A DNA stretch of 64,000 nt from Paenisporosarcina sp050269735 (GCF_050269735.1 NZ_JBNNIX010000003.1:1-64000), one strand, 5' to 3'. Positions 33,984 through 41,891 are shown, counted from the stretch's first letter. Program-made: numbers and translations. The notes: generated by a model from the letters alone, not told the origin.

Positions 33984-34220
33984 GTGAATCCAATGGTAGA
34001 ATTTTGTGTCAGTAATTTAGCGAATGGTTCGCAAAAGACGTTTGAACAATTAGAACGTGACCCGAATCTAGACGTTCTGGAATACGGTTGTTTAAGTTAT
34101 TGTACAAAATGTGCTGAGTCTTTTTTCGCAGTTGTGAATGGTGATGTCGTAGAAGCTGATTCGCCAGATGAACTAACGAAGAAGATTTATGAATATATAG
34201 ATGAAAATCCACTATTTTAA
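33984..34220 (+). CDS. yuzB: YuzB family protein (DUF1450)
   Basis: A 78-residue protein with cysteines at VEFCVSN and in GCLSYCTKC, resembling a small thioredoxin-like or ferredoxin-like cysteine cluster. GTG 33984 gives the family length and follows GAGGTG by 6 bases. It is divergent from yutJ, as in B. subtilis. Function unknown; metal or Fe-S binding is possible from the four cysteines. Confidence 0.83.
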   Translation: MNPMVEFCVSNLANGSQKTFEQLERDPNLDVLEYGCLSYCTKCAESFFAVVNGDVVEADSPDELTKKIYEYIDENPLF

Positions 34221-34225
34221 CTCCT

Positions 34226-34253
34226 AGGAGCTGCGATGATGCAGCTCCTTTTT
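34226..34253 (+). terminator. Terminator of yuzB
   Basis: AGGAGCTGC and GCAGCTCCT enclose GATGAT, with five T residues. Its end overlaps the stop codon of convergent yutF. Confidence 0.85.
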
Positions 34254-35013
34254 ATATACACTCCACTAAAGTTCCAAAAGTTACTGTTGGTCGTACTGAT
34301 TTCAGCAACGCTTCTTCTGTAGAAGTCACGCCCGTATTCACATGAATGGTATCAATTCCAAAATTTATTCCTGCCATGATATCGGTATCATAATTGTCTC
34401 CAATCATCACCATATCTTCTTTTTCATAATGATGTTCAAGCTGAATCATTTCAAGCATATGCCCTTGTGGCTTTCCAATAAATATTGGCTCAATACCTGT
34501 GGAATTTTGTATGAGTGCAGTAAACGCTCCATTTCCAGGCATTAAGCCTCTTTCATTAGGAAAAGCGCGATCACTATTAGTTGAAATAAACGTTGCACCT
34601 TGTCTGATGTCCAAACAAGCCTGTGCCAGTTTTTCGTATGTTATTTCCCGGTCAATGCCCATCACAAAAATTTCTTTTGAAGAAGTAACAATGTTTACGC
34701 CATTTTCGAGCAGTGCATCGTGAAGACCTCTTTCCCCGATCATAGACACGTCTTTGCCAGGGTAATGATAAGCAATGTACTTCGCAGCTGCCATAGCCGA
34801 AGTCATAATATGACTGCGCTTTGCTTCTATCCCAAAGCCCGAAAGCTTCGAAAGCACTTGATCAGGTGTCTGTGATGCATTATTGGTCACAAAAAACGGT
34901 TCTTTTTCTTGTTGTTGCAAGTGGTGAACAAATTGTACCGTCTCGTTAATCGGTTCTTTTCCACGATAGACTGTTCCATCCAGGTCGATGCAATAACATT
35001 TATATGTTTTCAT
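34252..35013 (-). CDS. yutF: HAD-type sugar/nucleotide phosphatase YutF (NagD family)
   Basis: A 253-residue cytosolic phosphatase with HAD motif I DLDGTVYRG near residue 11, motif II FVTNNAS, motif III lysine (FIGKPQGHM) and motif IV MIGDNYDTDIMAG. The NagD-type C2 cap lies between. Relatives hydrolyse phosphorylated sugars or nucleoside monophosphates as house-cleaning enzymes. It overlaps yutE by 4 bases. Confidence 0.9.
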   Translation of the reverse strand: MKTYKCYCIDLDGTVYRGKEPINETVQFVHHLQQQEKEPFFVTNNASQTPDQVLSKLSGFGIEAKRSHIMTSAMAAAKYIAYHYPGKDVSMIGERGLHDALLENGVNIVTSSKEIFVMGIDREITYEKLAQACLDIRQGATFISTNSDRAFPNERGLMPGNGAFTALIQNSTGIEPIFIGKPQGHMLEMIQLEHHYEKEDMVMIGDNYDTDIMAGINFGIDTIHVNTGVTSTEEALLKSVRPTVTFGTLVECI

Positions 35014-35462
35014 GCTGGATCCTCAGGTAAAAATGCTGAAACCGGCCCAAGTTCATGGGTTAAATAATGCTCGATGCTTAAAGGAAATTGTCTTAACGCT
35101 TGCAAATTTGTTTGCAAAATGGTTTGTACTTTCTCGTGATCAACTTTCATAAAATCTCTCACCAACATTTTACGAAGTTCAATCACTTCTTTCAGTGGAG
35201 CGTCCATCTCAACAGAAATAACTTTTTCGTCAGTCAATATGTCAATGATGTCTTCATAGCTACCAGGGTCTCTCATGATGAACCCGTCTATCATTGAGTT
35301 CCCTACGTCAATCATGGACTCAATGATATTTTGAGCAATTCGTTCCAACGCCAGTTTTTCGAATTCATTCATAGTAGAATTTGCAAATGTCTCAAGCATT
35401 TCTAAAAGTGATGTCATATACGTTAATGTCATATTTATTTTTTTGCGGTCTACGAAATACAT
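35010..35462 (-). CDS. yutE: DUF86/HepT-like protein YutE
   Basis: A 150-residue all-helical protein of the YutE/DUF86 family, related to HEPN toxins. The HEPN RNase motif (R-x4-H-x-Y) appears degraded: the matching segment reads RKMLVRDF, with arginine in place of histidine and phenylalanine for tyrosine. No nucleotidyltransferase (MNT) antitoxin partner is adjacent; instead it is coupled to yutF. It is therefore probably not an active toxin. Confidence 0.8.
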   Translation of the reverse strand: MYFVDRKKINMTLTYMTSLLEMLETFANSTMNEFEKLALERIAQNIIESMIDVGNSMIDGFIMRDPGSYEDIIDILTDEKVISVEMDAPLKEVIELRKMLVRDFMKVDHEKVQTILQTNLQALRQFPLSIEHYLTHELGPVSAFLPEDPA

Positions 35463-35552
35463 AAGGTTTCCTCACTTTATATGTTCTCTTGGTTGATTGT
35501 CTTTTCCATCCTATAGTACCATAATTGCTAGGAGTGGAAGGAGAACTGCCCT

Positions 35553-35819
35553 ATGGAACGATTTTATTTATATGATGATGTCGAAGATACAAAAACTCGT
35601 TTTGTCAGCTTTACCGGAGAATCCCAAAGATATGATTTGGCGATCTTACAAAGTAGCCGTTTTTTCGGTAAAGTACTTGTAATGGATATTCAATATAATC
35701 GGTTTGCTATATTGGGTTCTGATGATTTAGAAGAAGAAGGTTATTTGGAGCATGTTTATAACCGGAATGAAGAAGAAGCCGCAGAATTACGCGATTATTT
35801 ACAGGAATTATTAGGATAA
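35553..35819 (+). CDS. DUF3055-like small protein
   Basis: An 88-residue acidic soluble protein (MERFYLYDD start, FGKVLVMDIQYNRFAILG, LEEEGYLEHVY). I place it in the DUF3055 family from memory, with moderate certainty. GGAGTGGAAGGAGAAC precedes the ATG. It is convergent with yutD and shares its terminator. Function unknown. Confidence 0.7.
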   Translation: MERFYLYDDVEDTKTRFVSFTGESQRYDLAILQSSRFFGKVLVMDIQYNRFAILGSDDLEEEGYLEHVYNRNEEEAAELRDYLQELLG

Positions 35820-35820
35820 G

Positions 35821-35864
35821 AAAAAACCTCGATTAGGATGATTGAACATCCGAATCGAGGTTTT
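35821..35864. terminator. Bidirectional terminator between the DUF3055 gene and yutD
   Basis: AAAACCTCGATTAGGATG pairs with CATCCGAATCGAGGTTTT (one mismatch). The yutD stop codon lies inside the stem. Confidence 0.88.
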
Positions 35865-36201
35865 CTTCTTGTAGTGTTTCTTCTTTCACAACTTCTTCTA
35901 TCATAGCTGGAACTACCACCGGTTTAGCCGGTCCGGTTTTTTTCAAAATAAAGTAGGCACAGCCGAAATTACAGTATTCATACAAGTAGTCCTGCAATGT
36001 ACTGACTTTCGTATCATAGGTTGCTTTCTGATTTTTATCATCAAAGAAACCTTTCAGGCGTAGTTGTCCATATCCCCAGTCACCCAAAATGTAATCATAT
36101 TTATTTAAAATCTCACTATAGCGATCTTGAAAAGCCTCTTCTTTAAATGCTTCTCGATAATCTATCAGAATCTCATAGTCCCATCGATCGATTGTAATCA
36201 T
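35833..36201 (-). CDS. yutD: YutD family protein (DUF1027)
   Basis: About 122 residues with the YutD core EAFQDRYSEILNKYD, GDWGYGQLRLKGFF and YEYCNFGCAYFILKK (two cysteines). ATG 36201 has GGAGCGTG upstream; an earlier ATG at 36216 overlaps the lipA end. The last 25 residues are acidic and extend past the conserved part. It follows lipA directly and is likely co-transcribed. Function unknown. Confidence 0.82.
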   Translation of the reverse strand: MITIDRWDYEILIDYREAFKEEAFQDRYSEILNKYDYILGDWGYGQLRLKGFFDDKNQKATYDTKVSTLQDYLYEYCNFGCAYFILKKTGPAKPVVVPAMIEEVVKEETLQEENLDSDVQSS

Positions 36202-36215
36202 CAATTCACGCTCCA

Positions 36216-37139
36216 TCAACTTGTTGTGAGAGCTAATTGCTCGTCACCAAGACGCTGTTTTTCTTTTGCTGCTGCATTTACCTGTTCATCCGCATGGTAA
36301 CTACTGCGAACCAATGGTCCCGCTTCACAGTGTGAAAATCCTTTAGACATGGCAATTTTACGTAGTTCGCCGAATTCAATCGGTGAATAATATTTTTGAA
36401 CTGCAATATGCTTTTTAGATGGCTGCAGGTACTGGCCAATGGTCATAATATCCACTTTATTTGCACGCAAATCATCCATTACTTCAATAATCTCTTCTTT
36501 TGTTTCCCCTAGTCCAACCATTAAAGAAGATTTTGTTGGAATATCAGGTTGCATTTCTTTTGAACGTCGTAAAAACTCCAAAGAACGATCGTATTTTGCA
36601 CGCGCACGAACTCTCGGTGTTAAACGACGAACTGTTTCTATATTATGGTTTAAAATATCTGGTTTTGCATCCATTAGCATTTGTAGGTTTTCTTCAATTC
36701 CACCCATGTCTGACGGCAAAACTTCAATTGTGGTGAATGGATTTTTACGACGAATTGCACGCACAGTTTCTGCGAATACAGCAGCCCCGCCATCTTTTAA
36801 ATCGTCACGCGCTACAGCAGTTACCACTACATGTTTTAAATTCATCATGACCACTGAGTCTGCTACTCGTTCTGGCTCCGCTAAATCAAGTTCATTCGGT
36901 AAGCCTGTTTTGACTGCACAGAAACGACACGCACGTGTACAAATTGCACCTAAAATCATAAATGTGGCTGTACGTCTTGTTCCCCAGCATTCGTGAATAT
37001 TTGGGCATTTGGCTTCTTCACATACAGTATGTAAATTGTTTTCACGCATCATTTTTTTTAGGCCTTTATAATTGTCATTCGTATTTAATTTAATTTTTAA
37101 CCAGGCAGGTTTTCGGATATATGTTTCTTTTGTCGTCAT
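36216..37139 (-). CDS. lipA: Lipoyl synthase
   Basis: A 307-residue radical-SAM enzyme that inserts two sulfur atoms into octanoyl groups on carrier proteins such as GcvH. Both 4Fe-4S sites are visible: auxiliary CEEAKCPNIHEC near residue 40 and radical-SAM CTRACRFC near residue 66. The C-terminal RSSYHADEQ motif is present. ATG 37139 is chosen although its ribosome site (GGGG) is weak. yunA/lytH, next to lipA in B. subtilis, is absent here. Its clusters would come from the Suf, YutM and YutI proteins of this window. Confidence 0.93.
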   Translation of the reverse strand: MTTKETYIRKPAWLKIKLNTNDNYKGLKKMMRENNLHTVCEEAKCPNIHECWGTRRTATFMILGAICTRACRFCAVKTGLPNELDLAEPERVADSVVMMNLKHVVVTAVARDDLKDGGAAVFAETVRAIRRKNPFTTIEVLPSDMGGIEENLQMLMDAKPDILNHNIETVRRLTPRVRARAKYDRSLEFLRRSKEMQPDIPTKSSLMVGLGETKEEIIEVMDDLRANKVDIMTIGQYLQPSKKHIAVQKYYSPIEFGELRKIAMSKGFSHCEAGPLVRSSYHADEQVNAAAKEKQRLGDEQLALTTS

Positions 37140-37245
37140 GATTTTTAACCCCATTCTTTTCAGACTATGTAGGCAAGTTACTCACTGTTGTCAATGTACC
37201 ATATTCCATCACGTCCCACAACCTTCGCTGGAATCAATAAAATAA

Positions 37246-37268
37246 AGCGCCTCGGTGTAAGAGGCGCT
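37246..37268 (-). terminator. Terminator between yunB and lipA
   Basis: AGCGCCTC and GAGGCGCT enclose a 7-base loop; a T-rich tract (TTTATTTTATT) follows on the minus strand. It lies 5 bases past the stop codon of the 27-codon frame at 37274-37357. Confidence 0.75.
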
Positions 37269-37273
37269 CTTTC

Positions 37274-37357
37274 TTATGCTTTTTGTTTAGCTTTTGAACT
37301 AGCATGCATCATACTTGCTATTAGGTCGCCAATTCTAGTCTCTTTGCACCAGTTCAT
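37274..37357 (-). CDS. Possible 27-residue peptide coupled to yunB
   Basis: Read on the minus strand, an ATG overlaps the yunB stop codon (ATGA). It opens a 27-codon frame ending in a lysine/alanine-rich tail (KAKQKA) right before a terminator. The overlap permits translational re-initiation, but there is no ribosome site and no known homologue comes to mind. It may be chance. Confidence 0.25.
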   Translation of the reverse strand: MNWCKETRIGDLIASMMHASSKAKQKA

Positions 37358-38145
37358 TCAGGTGGTGGTGTAGTTGAGACTGGTGGGGGCTGTAATGGTA
37401 CTTCTACTGAAGGTTGGGTATTTCCTTCACCTTTTGTATAGATTTGAGGTACTTGACCTCTGATGATTCCCAATGCAACCGGGATTTTTCGTTTGATTGT
37501 CGTTGTTTTGGTTGCCAGTGGCACGATGACTTGTACATTAACCTCTATGATAATGCTCACATCTACCATTGCATTGTTAATGCCAAACTCAGTGATTTCG
37601 TATATTACGTCTGATTGCACATTGCCGATCACATGGAATCTTATCGGAATTTTTGGTCCCAGATTACCAAGAAGCGGGATATTCGTTGCTTGACCAAGTG
37701 GTACATAAAACACAATTCCCCCGTTATCTTCCATTGCCTGTGGATCATACTCGATGTCATCTAAATAAGGTAAATTATCCAAGTTCCCTTCTTCAGCCTG
37801 CTCCAAGTGGGTTTGCACCAATTGGCTAGTTTCTGCCTGTACCCGATTGATGATATCCGTCTTGAATTTCGTCGTTACCATATTGGGTTGGTCTGTAGGT
37901 AATTCTTCAATTATATCATTTACATCCATCACATCAGCGGTGCGTGAGTTGATTGCTTTACTTACGACAAGTGAAGCAATCTTATTGGATTGAACTTCTG
38001 CATATTGTAAGTAAATTGGCGTCAGCCGAACGTTGACGAGATAAAACATTAAAGCAACGGAGATTACGACAATAACAAATAATATGGGTACAATATTTTT
38101 GCCCTTCCAGTAAACTGATCTTTTTGGTACTTTACGTAATCGCAC
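37354..38145 (-). CDS. yunB: Sporulation protein YunB
   Basis: A 263-residue protein with a basic start, one membrane helix at about 17-38 and an outer domain of beta/alpha character (ILQYAE-type segment, NSRTADVMDVNDII, PLLGNLGPKIPIRFHVIGNV). It matches YunB, a sporulation protein of Bacillales made in the mother cell, and marks this organism as a spore former. A proline-rich tail ends it. GTG 38145 lies 8 bases after AGGAGG, but that site is inside a hairpin. Confidence 0.88.
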   Translation of the reverse strand: MRLRKVPKRSVYWKGKNIVPILFVIVVISVALMFYLVNVRLTPIYLQYAEVQSNKIASLVVSKAINSRTADVMDVNDIIEELPTDQPNMVTTKFKTDIINRVQAETSQLVQTHLEQAEEGNLDNLPYLDDIEYDPQAMEDNGGIVFYVPLGQATNIPLLGNLGPKIPIRFHVIGNVQSDVIYEITEFGINNAMVDVSIIIEVNVQVIVPLATKTTTIKRKIPVALGIIRGQVPQIYTKGEGNTQPSVEVPLQPPPVSTTPPPE

Positions 38146-38150
38146 ATGAA

Positions 38151-38184
38151 AAGCCTCCTAGGTCATGTTACGACCAGGAAGCCT
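38151..38184 (-). terminator. Hairpin at the end of yunD that contains the yunB ribosome site
   Basis: On the minus strand AGGCTTCCTGGTC pairs with GACCTAGGAGGCTT (one bulged T, two wobbles), followed by four T residues. The 3' arm contains the yunB AGGAGG. It may end yunD transcripts and also lower yunB translation in read-through RNA. Confidence 0.55.
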
Positions 38185-39554
38185 CAATTATTCCTATAAT
38201 TGTTCTTTTGACCGTATGCAATCAGAACATCCCGAATGAATTCCGGCATAAAGTAAGTCTTTGGCAGTACTTTAAAAGCAGGAAAGAAATAACCAAAAGT
38301 GAACATATCTAGAGTCGCTAATCGGACTTTATCTGTAGGGTTTATGTAACGACCTTGCACAATCAAGGTTTCATCAACTACTTTAAATTGATGAGTGATC
38401 ATTTTCCCCATCACAACACCACGGAAACCCAGTCCTTTTATTTCAAGATTTGGCCAGCTTTCATTCAACGATAATTTAAATATATCTTTTAATTCTTCTC
38501 CTGTGAGTTCAATGACACATGGGTTGATTGGATGAGGCATCATTTGGTGAATATCAAAATGCGTAACATTACCTTTATGTAAATCCGTCAAGAATAAACC
38601 TGCATTGAAAAGAGCACACTCGGTGTTGCAAAATGCAGTTAATGCGTCTCCAAAATAAGATGACAAAGTGGAGTCCTTAAACCATTCTTTTTGAAGATGT
38701 TCTGATTGGGTAAATGCAGGAACAAATAAGAGATCTTTACCCTTTTTGACTAAATCGTTTAGAAATTCCTCTTCATCTGGACTCTCTTTCAACTCATTCG
38801 TATCATACAAAAGTGCATGTCTCTCTACTATTTCTTTCTTCTCTAAATCAAAGCTCAGCGTTACATGCCCAACGTAAAAACCGAATTTACCGGCTGCAGC
38901 TAATAGAGATCGATTGACCAGCTTTCCTTCATGCAAAATGTGGTGGGTATGTGCTCCGAAAATCACATCTATTTCAGGAAATTGATCAGCCATCTCTTCA
39001 TCTGCCTGAATGCCCAAATGAGACATGCAAATGATGATATCGGTTTTGCCTTTTAATTGTTGAATATGTGCTTTTAAAGCTATAAATGCATCTGTCACTT
39101 GCCATCCAAGTTGTTTATAAATATGCGTGTACTCAGCTGTAAGGGCAGTTACACCGATTTTTGTTCCATGGATAGTTGTAAGAATCGTAGTAGGTTGTAA
39201 CCAGGTTGGTACTTCTCCATTTTGATTAAGCAAGTTTCCTACTACTACTTGAAATTGTGCATCTTGATAAAGATTTTCCAATTCATCGTAAGCCAATGTA
39301 ATGCCTTCATTGTTACCAATGGTGGCCACGTCATAAAAAGCCTTATTCAAAAGATCAACATTACCTTTTCCAAGTGTTCCTTCAGTAAAAATATGTGAAC
39401 GGTCAATATGATCTCCAATATCTAACGTGAAACTTGATTCGCCTTCTTCAAGATGCCATTTTTTTCGTGTGGTCACGAGTTCATGAATACGTGGCCAATG
39501 TTGAAAGTGACTGTGCAAATCATTGGTATGATAAAAATGAATGGTTTCAATCAT
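38184..39554 (-). CDS. yunD: 5'-nucleotidase-family metallophosphatase YunD
   Basis: A 456-residue protein without signal peptide, so cytosolic, with the calcineurin-type motifs HTNDLHSH, DIGDHIDRS, GNNEG, SHLG and VIFGAHTHH, then a 5'-nucleotidase C-terminal domain (FNAGLF, ELTGEELKDIF). The motif order is complete. The substrate is probably a nucleotide; B. subtilis YunD is the likely orthologue by order yunB-yunD-yunE-yunF. yunC is missing here. Confidence 0.88.
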   Translation of the reverse strand: MIETIHFYHTNDLHSHFQHWPRIHELVTTRKKWHLEEGESSFTLDIGDHIDRSHIFTEGTLGKGNVDLLNKAFYDVATIGNNEGITLAYDELENLYQDAQFQVVVGNLLNQNGEVPTWLQPTTILTTIHGTKIGVTALTAEYTHIYKQLGWQVTDAFIALKAHIQQLKGKTDIIICMSHLGIQADEEMADQFPEIDVIFGAHTHHILHEGKLVNRSLLAAAGKFGFYVGHVTLSFDLEKKEIVERHALLYDTNELKESPDEEEFLNDLVKKGKDLLFVPAFTQSEHLQKEWFKDSTLSSYFGDALTAFCNTECALFNAGLFLTDLHKGNVTHFDIHQMMPHPINPCVIELTGEELKDIFKLSLNESWPNLEIKGLGFRGVVMGKMITHQFKVVDETLIVQGRYINPTDKVRLATLDMFTFGYFFPAFKVLPKTYFMPEFIRDVLIAYGQKNNYRNN

Positions 39555-39566
39555 TTGACCAACTCC

Positions 39567-40391
39567 TTATCCCATGAGTCCCGCAGCTATCGAACGAACG
39601 CCGAGTAGTAATAGAATTATACGCAAAGCAAATACCAATGTTTCCGATTGAATACGTTGATTTAAGTGTGCACCTATTTTGGCTCCAATATAAGCAGCCG
39701 GAACGACAGGAATTGTATATAACCACGGTACATTCCCTAGAGATATATGGCTAGCTGAGTTCACCAATGCAGATAAAAACACCATGAACATGGAAGTCCC
39801 GACCGCAACGTGTGGTGGAAATAAAAATAGCAAAATCATGGCTGGTACAATAATGGACCCTCCACCAATACCAAATAAACCAGAAGCGAAGCCCACTCCG
39901 AAAGTCAGCAACAAGGCGAACCATACTGGATATCCGAACACGTAATTTTGCCCCTGTTCATCAGTAAATGCCCTTTGCTTACCATGTTTGACAAACCACT
40001 CAACAGGTTTCAAGTATTTCCGAACCATTAATAACGTCGATAAGATAATCATTAAAATACCAAAATATAAATTAAATGAAGGTAAATCCAATCCTTTGTT
40101 CACCCACGCGCCTAAAATTGTACCAGGAATACTTCCAGCAAAAAAGATCAGACCACTGCGGTAATCAACTGTTTTGGCTTTCATGTATGTCAAAGTAGAG
40201 GCTAGTCCAGTAAAAATCATCATAAAGACAGATAGCCCCACGACATTCTGAGGTGTGATTCCAGGAATTAATCCAAGGGAGCCTCCTAAAAAAAGAGTTG
40301 CGGGAACAAGAATGATGCCTCCTCCAAGTCCAACCAAAGCACCTACGATCCCGGATAACAATCCCACAAACACCAATAATACATATTCCAT
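39567..40391 (-). CDS. yunE: TauE/SafE (sulfite exporter) family membrane protein YunE
   Basis: A 274-residue protein with about eight helices in two repeats, each with the family pattern (GALVGLGGGIILVP near the start, ASGLFGIGGGSIIVP in the middle). Members move anions such as sulfite or sulfoacetate; substrate here unknown. ATG 40391 overlaps the yunF stop codon (TAATG) and has AAGGAG upstream. Confidence 0.88.
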   Translation of the reverse strand: MEYVLLVFVGLLSGIVGALVGLGGGIILVPATLFLGGSLGLIPGITPQNVVGLSVFMMIFTGLASTLTYMKAKTVDYRSGLIFFAGSIPGTILGAWVNKGLDLPSFNLYFGILMIILSTLLMVRKYLKPVEWFVKHGKQRAFTDEQGQNYVFGYPVWFALLLTFGVGFASGLFGIGGGSIIVPAMILLFLFPPHVAVGTSMFMVFLSALVNSASHISLGNVPWLYTIPVVPAAYIGAKIGAHLNQRIQSETLVFALRIILLLLGVRSIAAGLMG

Positions 40392-41251
40392 TACCATTCT
40401 CCTTCAAACATCTCTAGTTGCTTCGGTGCCAGCCCTTCATATTGAAGATCGAGCATTTGCATAAATTGCTTGGCATTCTTAGCTGCATGCCCACCCGAGT
40501 TATTGTTGAATAACACAGTCACTTGTCTAGACTGCTTGTCCAATGATCGAACGACATTCGCTAATTGCAACATCTCCACTTTGTTGTAATCGTATAGATA
40601 CCGAACTTCCCTCCACTTTTGGTCGTTTCCAGGATTCCGCCATCCATGAACATTGCGGCCATGGAGTCGTAGCAATACTTGGTCCTTTGAAGTTGCTATC
40701 GGGACAAGTGGAATACTTCCTTCACCCGCTTGAGGTTCGTCACATACCGAATGAATCCAATGATATTTCCTTAAGTGGTCGAGTGTCTTTTCCCTAAACT
40801 CAGGATAATACCATGACTGGTGTCGGAATTCGAGAGCCAGTGGATACCCTTTGAGTTGTTCTTTCACTTCCTGTATGTAGTCAACATGTTTCTTTTGACA
40901 ATCAAACCATGGTGGGAATTGTACGAGTACCATGCTTAATTTATTGGCTTCCACCAATGGACCAAGCGACTCTTTGTATAACGAGAACATCTCGTCGGTT
41001 GTTGCAAAAGGTGATTCCCCACGTTGATGACCGGTAATCCCTTGATAGGCCTTTACGATAAATTGGAACGTTTCAGGAGTTTCTCGAATCCACTTCCGCA
41101 TATTACGTTCAGGTTGAATCGCATAAAAAGCTGCATCCATCTCAACCACAGGGAAATGTGCACTGTAATCGACTAGTTTTTCGCTACTTTTTGAATCTTT
41201 GCTGTAAAGGTCCGGATGGTCACCCCATCCCGTAAGTCCGACGTGAATCAT
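40391..41251 (-). CDS. yunF: DUF72 family protein YunF
   Basis: A 286-residue TIM-barrel-like protein of the DUF72/YecE family (MIHVGLTGWGDHP start, FRHQSWY, LRLHGRN, VLFNNNSGGHAAKNA). Biochemical role is unknown. It leads a yunF-yunE-yunD unit by overlap and short spacing. The start is set at 41251, with AGGGGTG upstream. Confidence 0.87.
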   Translation of the reverse strand: MIHVGLTGWGDHPDLYSKDSKSSEKLVDYSAHFPVVEMDAAFYAIQPERNMRKWIRETPETFQFIVKAYQGITGHQRGESPFATTDEMFSLYKESLGPLVEANKLSMVLVQFPPWFDCQKKHVDYIQEVKEQLKGYPLALEFRHQSWYYPEFREKTLDHLRKYHWIHSVCDEPQAGEGSIPLVPIATSKDQVLLRLHGRNVHGWRNPGNDQKWREVRYLYDYNKVEMLQLANVVRSLDKQSRQVTVLFNNNSGGHAAKNAKQFMQMLDLQYEGLAPKQLEMFEGEW

Positions 41252-41347
41252 CTCCATCACCCCTTCATTTGTTCATTATCATACCATAATTTCTAATGAC
41301 AACAGGACAAAACAACCTCTGTGGATTTCCAGCGAAGTATGGCGTTT

Positions 41348-41412
41348 AATGGTCTTGTTTTCGCTGCGCTCTTGTTTGGAAAGTAGACACCGTTTCAATG
41401 GCTAGTACACTT
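41348..41412. repeat. 65-bp direct repeat, copy 1
   Basis: It begins AATGGTCTTGTTTTCGCTGC and ends TGGCTAGTACACTT. It matches 41639-41701 with scattered changes and two small indels. The two copies bracket array B. Confidence 0.75.
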
Positions 41413-41461
41413 GGACAATGAGACGTAGTTTATGCCTCGCTAGGGTTTGTGAAAAATTTAA

Positions 41462-41529
41462 CGCTCATTTCGCGTGGTTTATCGCTCATATCGAGGATTT
41501 ATCGCTCATATAGAACATTTTATCGCTCA
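41462..41529. repeat. Array B: about 20.7-bp period, core TTTATCGCTCATAT
   Basis: CGCTCA starts at 41462, 41483, 41503 and 41524 (steps 21, 20, 21). The first and last units lack part of the TATCGCTCATAT consensus. Spacers are AT-rich and variable. Confidence 0.8.
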
Positions 41530-41638
41530 AACACGTCTCAGCTCCAAGTTAACTTGCAGAAACTAAGTAGCATTCTTCTCTCACAGAAATGAGCCTGGAG
41601 CGATTGAGTGGAATGGCTCCCATTCAGGTTTTAGATTG

Positions 41639-41701
41639 AATGGTCTTATTTTCGCTGCGCTCCTGTTGGAATGCAGACACCTTCTCGTTGGCTAGTACAC
41701 T
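41639..41701. repeat. 65-bp direct repeat, copy 2
   Basis: Second copy of the repeat at 41348-41412, with TTTTCGCTGCGCTC and GGCTAGTACACT intact. Confidence 0.75.
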
Positions 41702-41710
41702 AGCAGTAAA

Positions 41711-41733
41711 TGCTCCTGCGGTTACTCGTCGCA
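41711..41733. repeat. Inverted fragment of the rocD-rocA direct repeat
   Basis: TGCTCCTGCGGTTACTCGTC (41711-41730) and the next three bases match the complement of the core of the units at 7468-7579 and 7651-7761 with one difference. It ties this region to the repeats 34 kb away. Confidence 0.6.
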
Positions 41734-41800
41734 GTGATTGCTCCATATCTTACAATACGAAGAAATAGAAATATTTTATGGTATTGCCGAGACGAGACAC

Positions 41801-41891
41801 ACGCCAAAAGATGCTTTTACAACGTCAACGTCAATTTTTCCTACGTCAAGGCCGATAATTCCTACGTCAACTCCAATTTTTCCTACGTCAA
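41801..41891. repeat. Array C: exact 21-bp period, core TCCTACGTCAA
   Basis: ACGTCAA (ACGCCAA in the first) starts at 41801, 41822, 41843, 41864 and 41885, always 21 bp apart. The spacers alternate between a CAATTTTTCCT type and a CGATAATTCCT type, giving a 42-bp higher-order unit. A decayed unit (TACAACCAA) follows at 41902. Confidence 0.8.

Noticed and set aside
35010..35462. Functional HepT-MNT toxin-antitoxin system
   Set aside because: No MNT gene is adjacent and the HEPN catalytic motif is altered.
41462..41891. CRISPR array
   Set aside because: Repeat cores are 6-12 bp with 8-14 bp partly repeated spacers, no cas genes are near, and alternation of spacers in array C is unlike unique CRISPR spacers.
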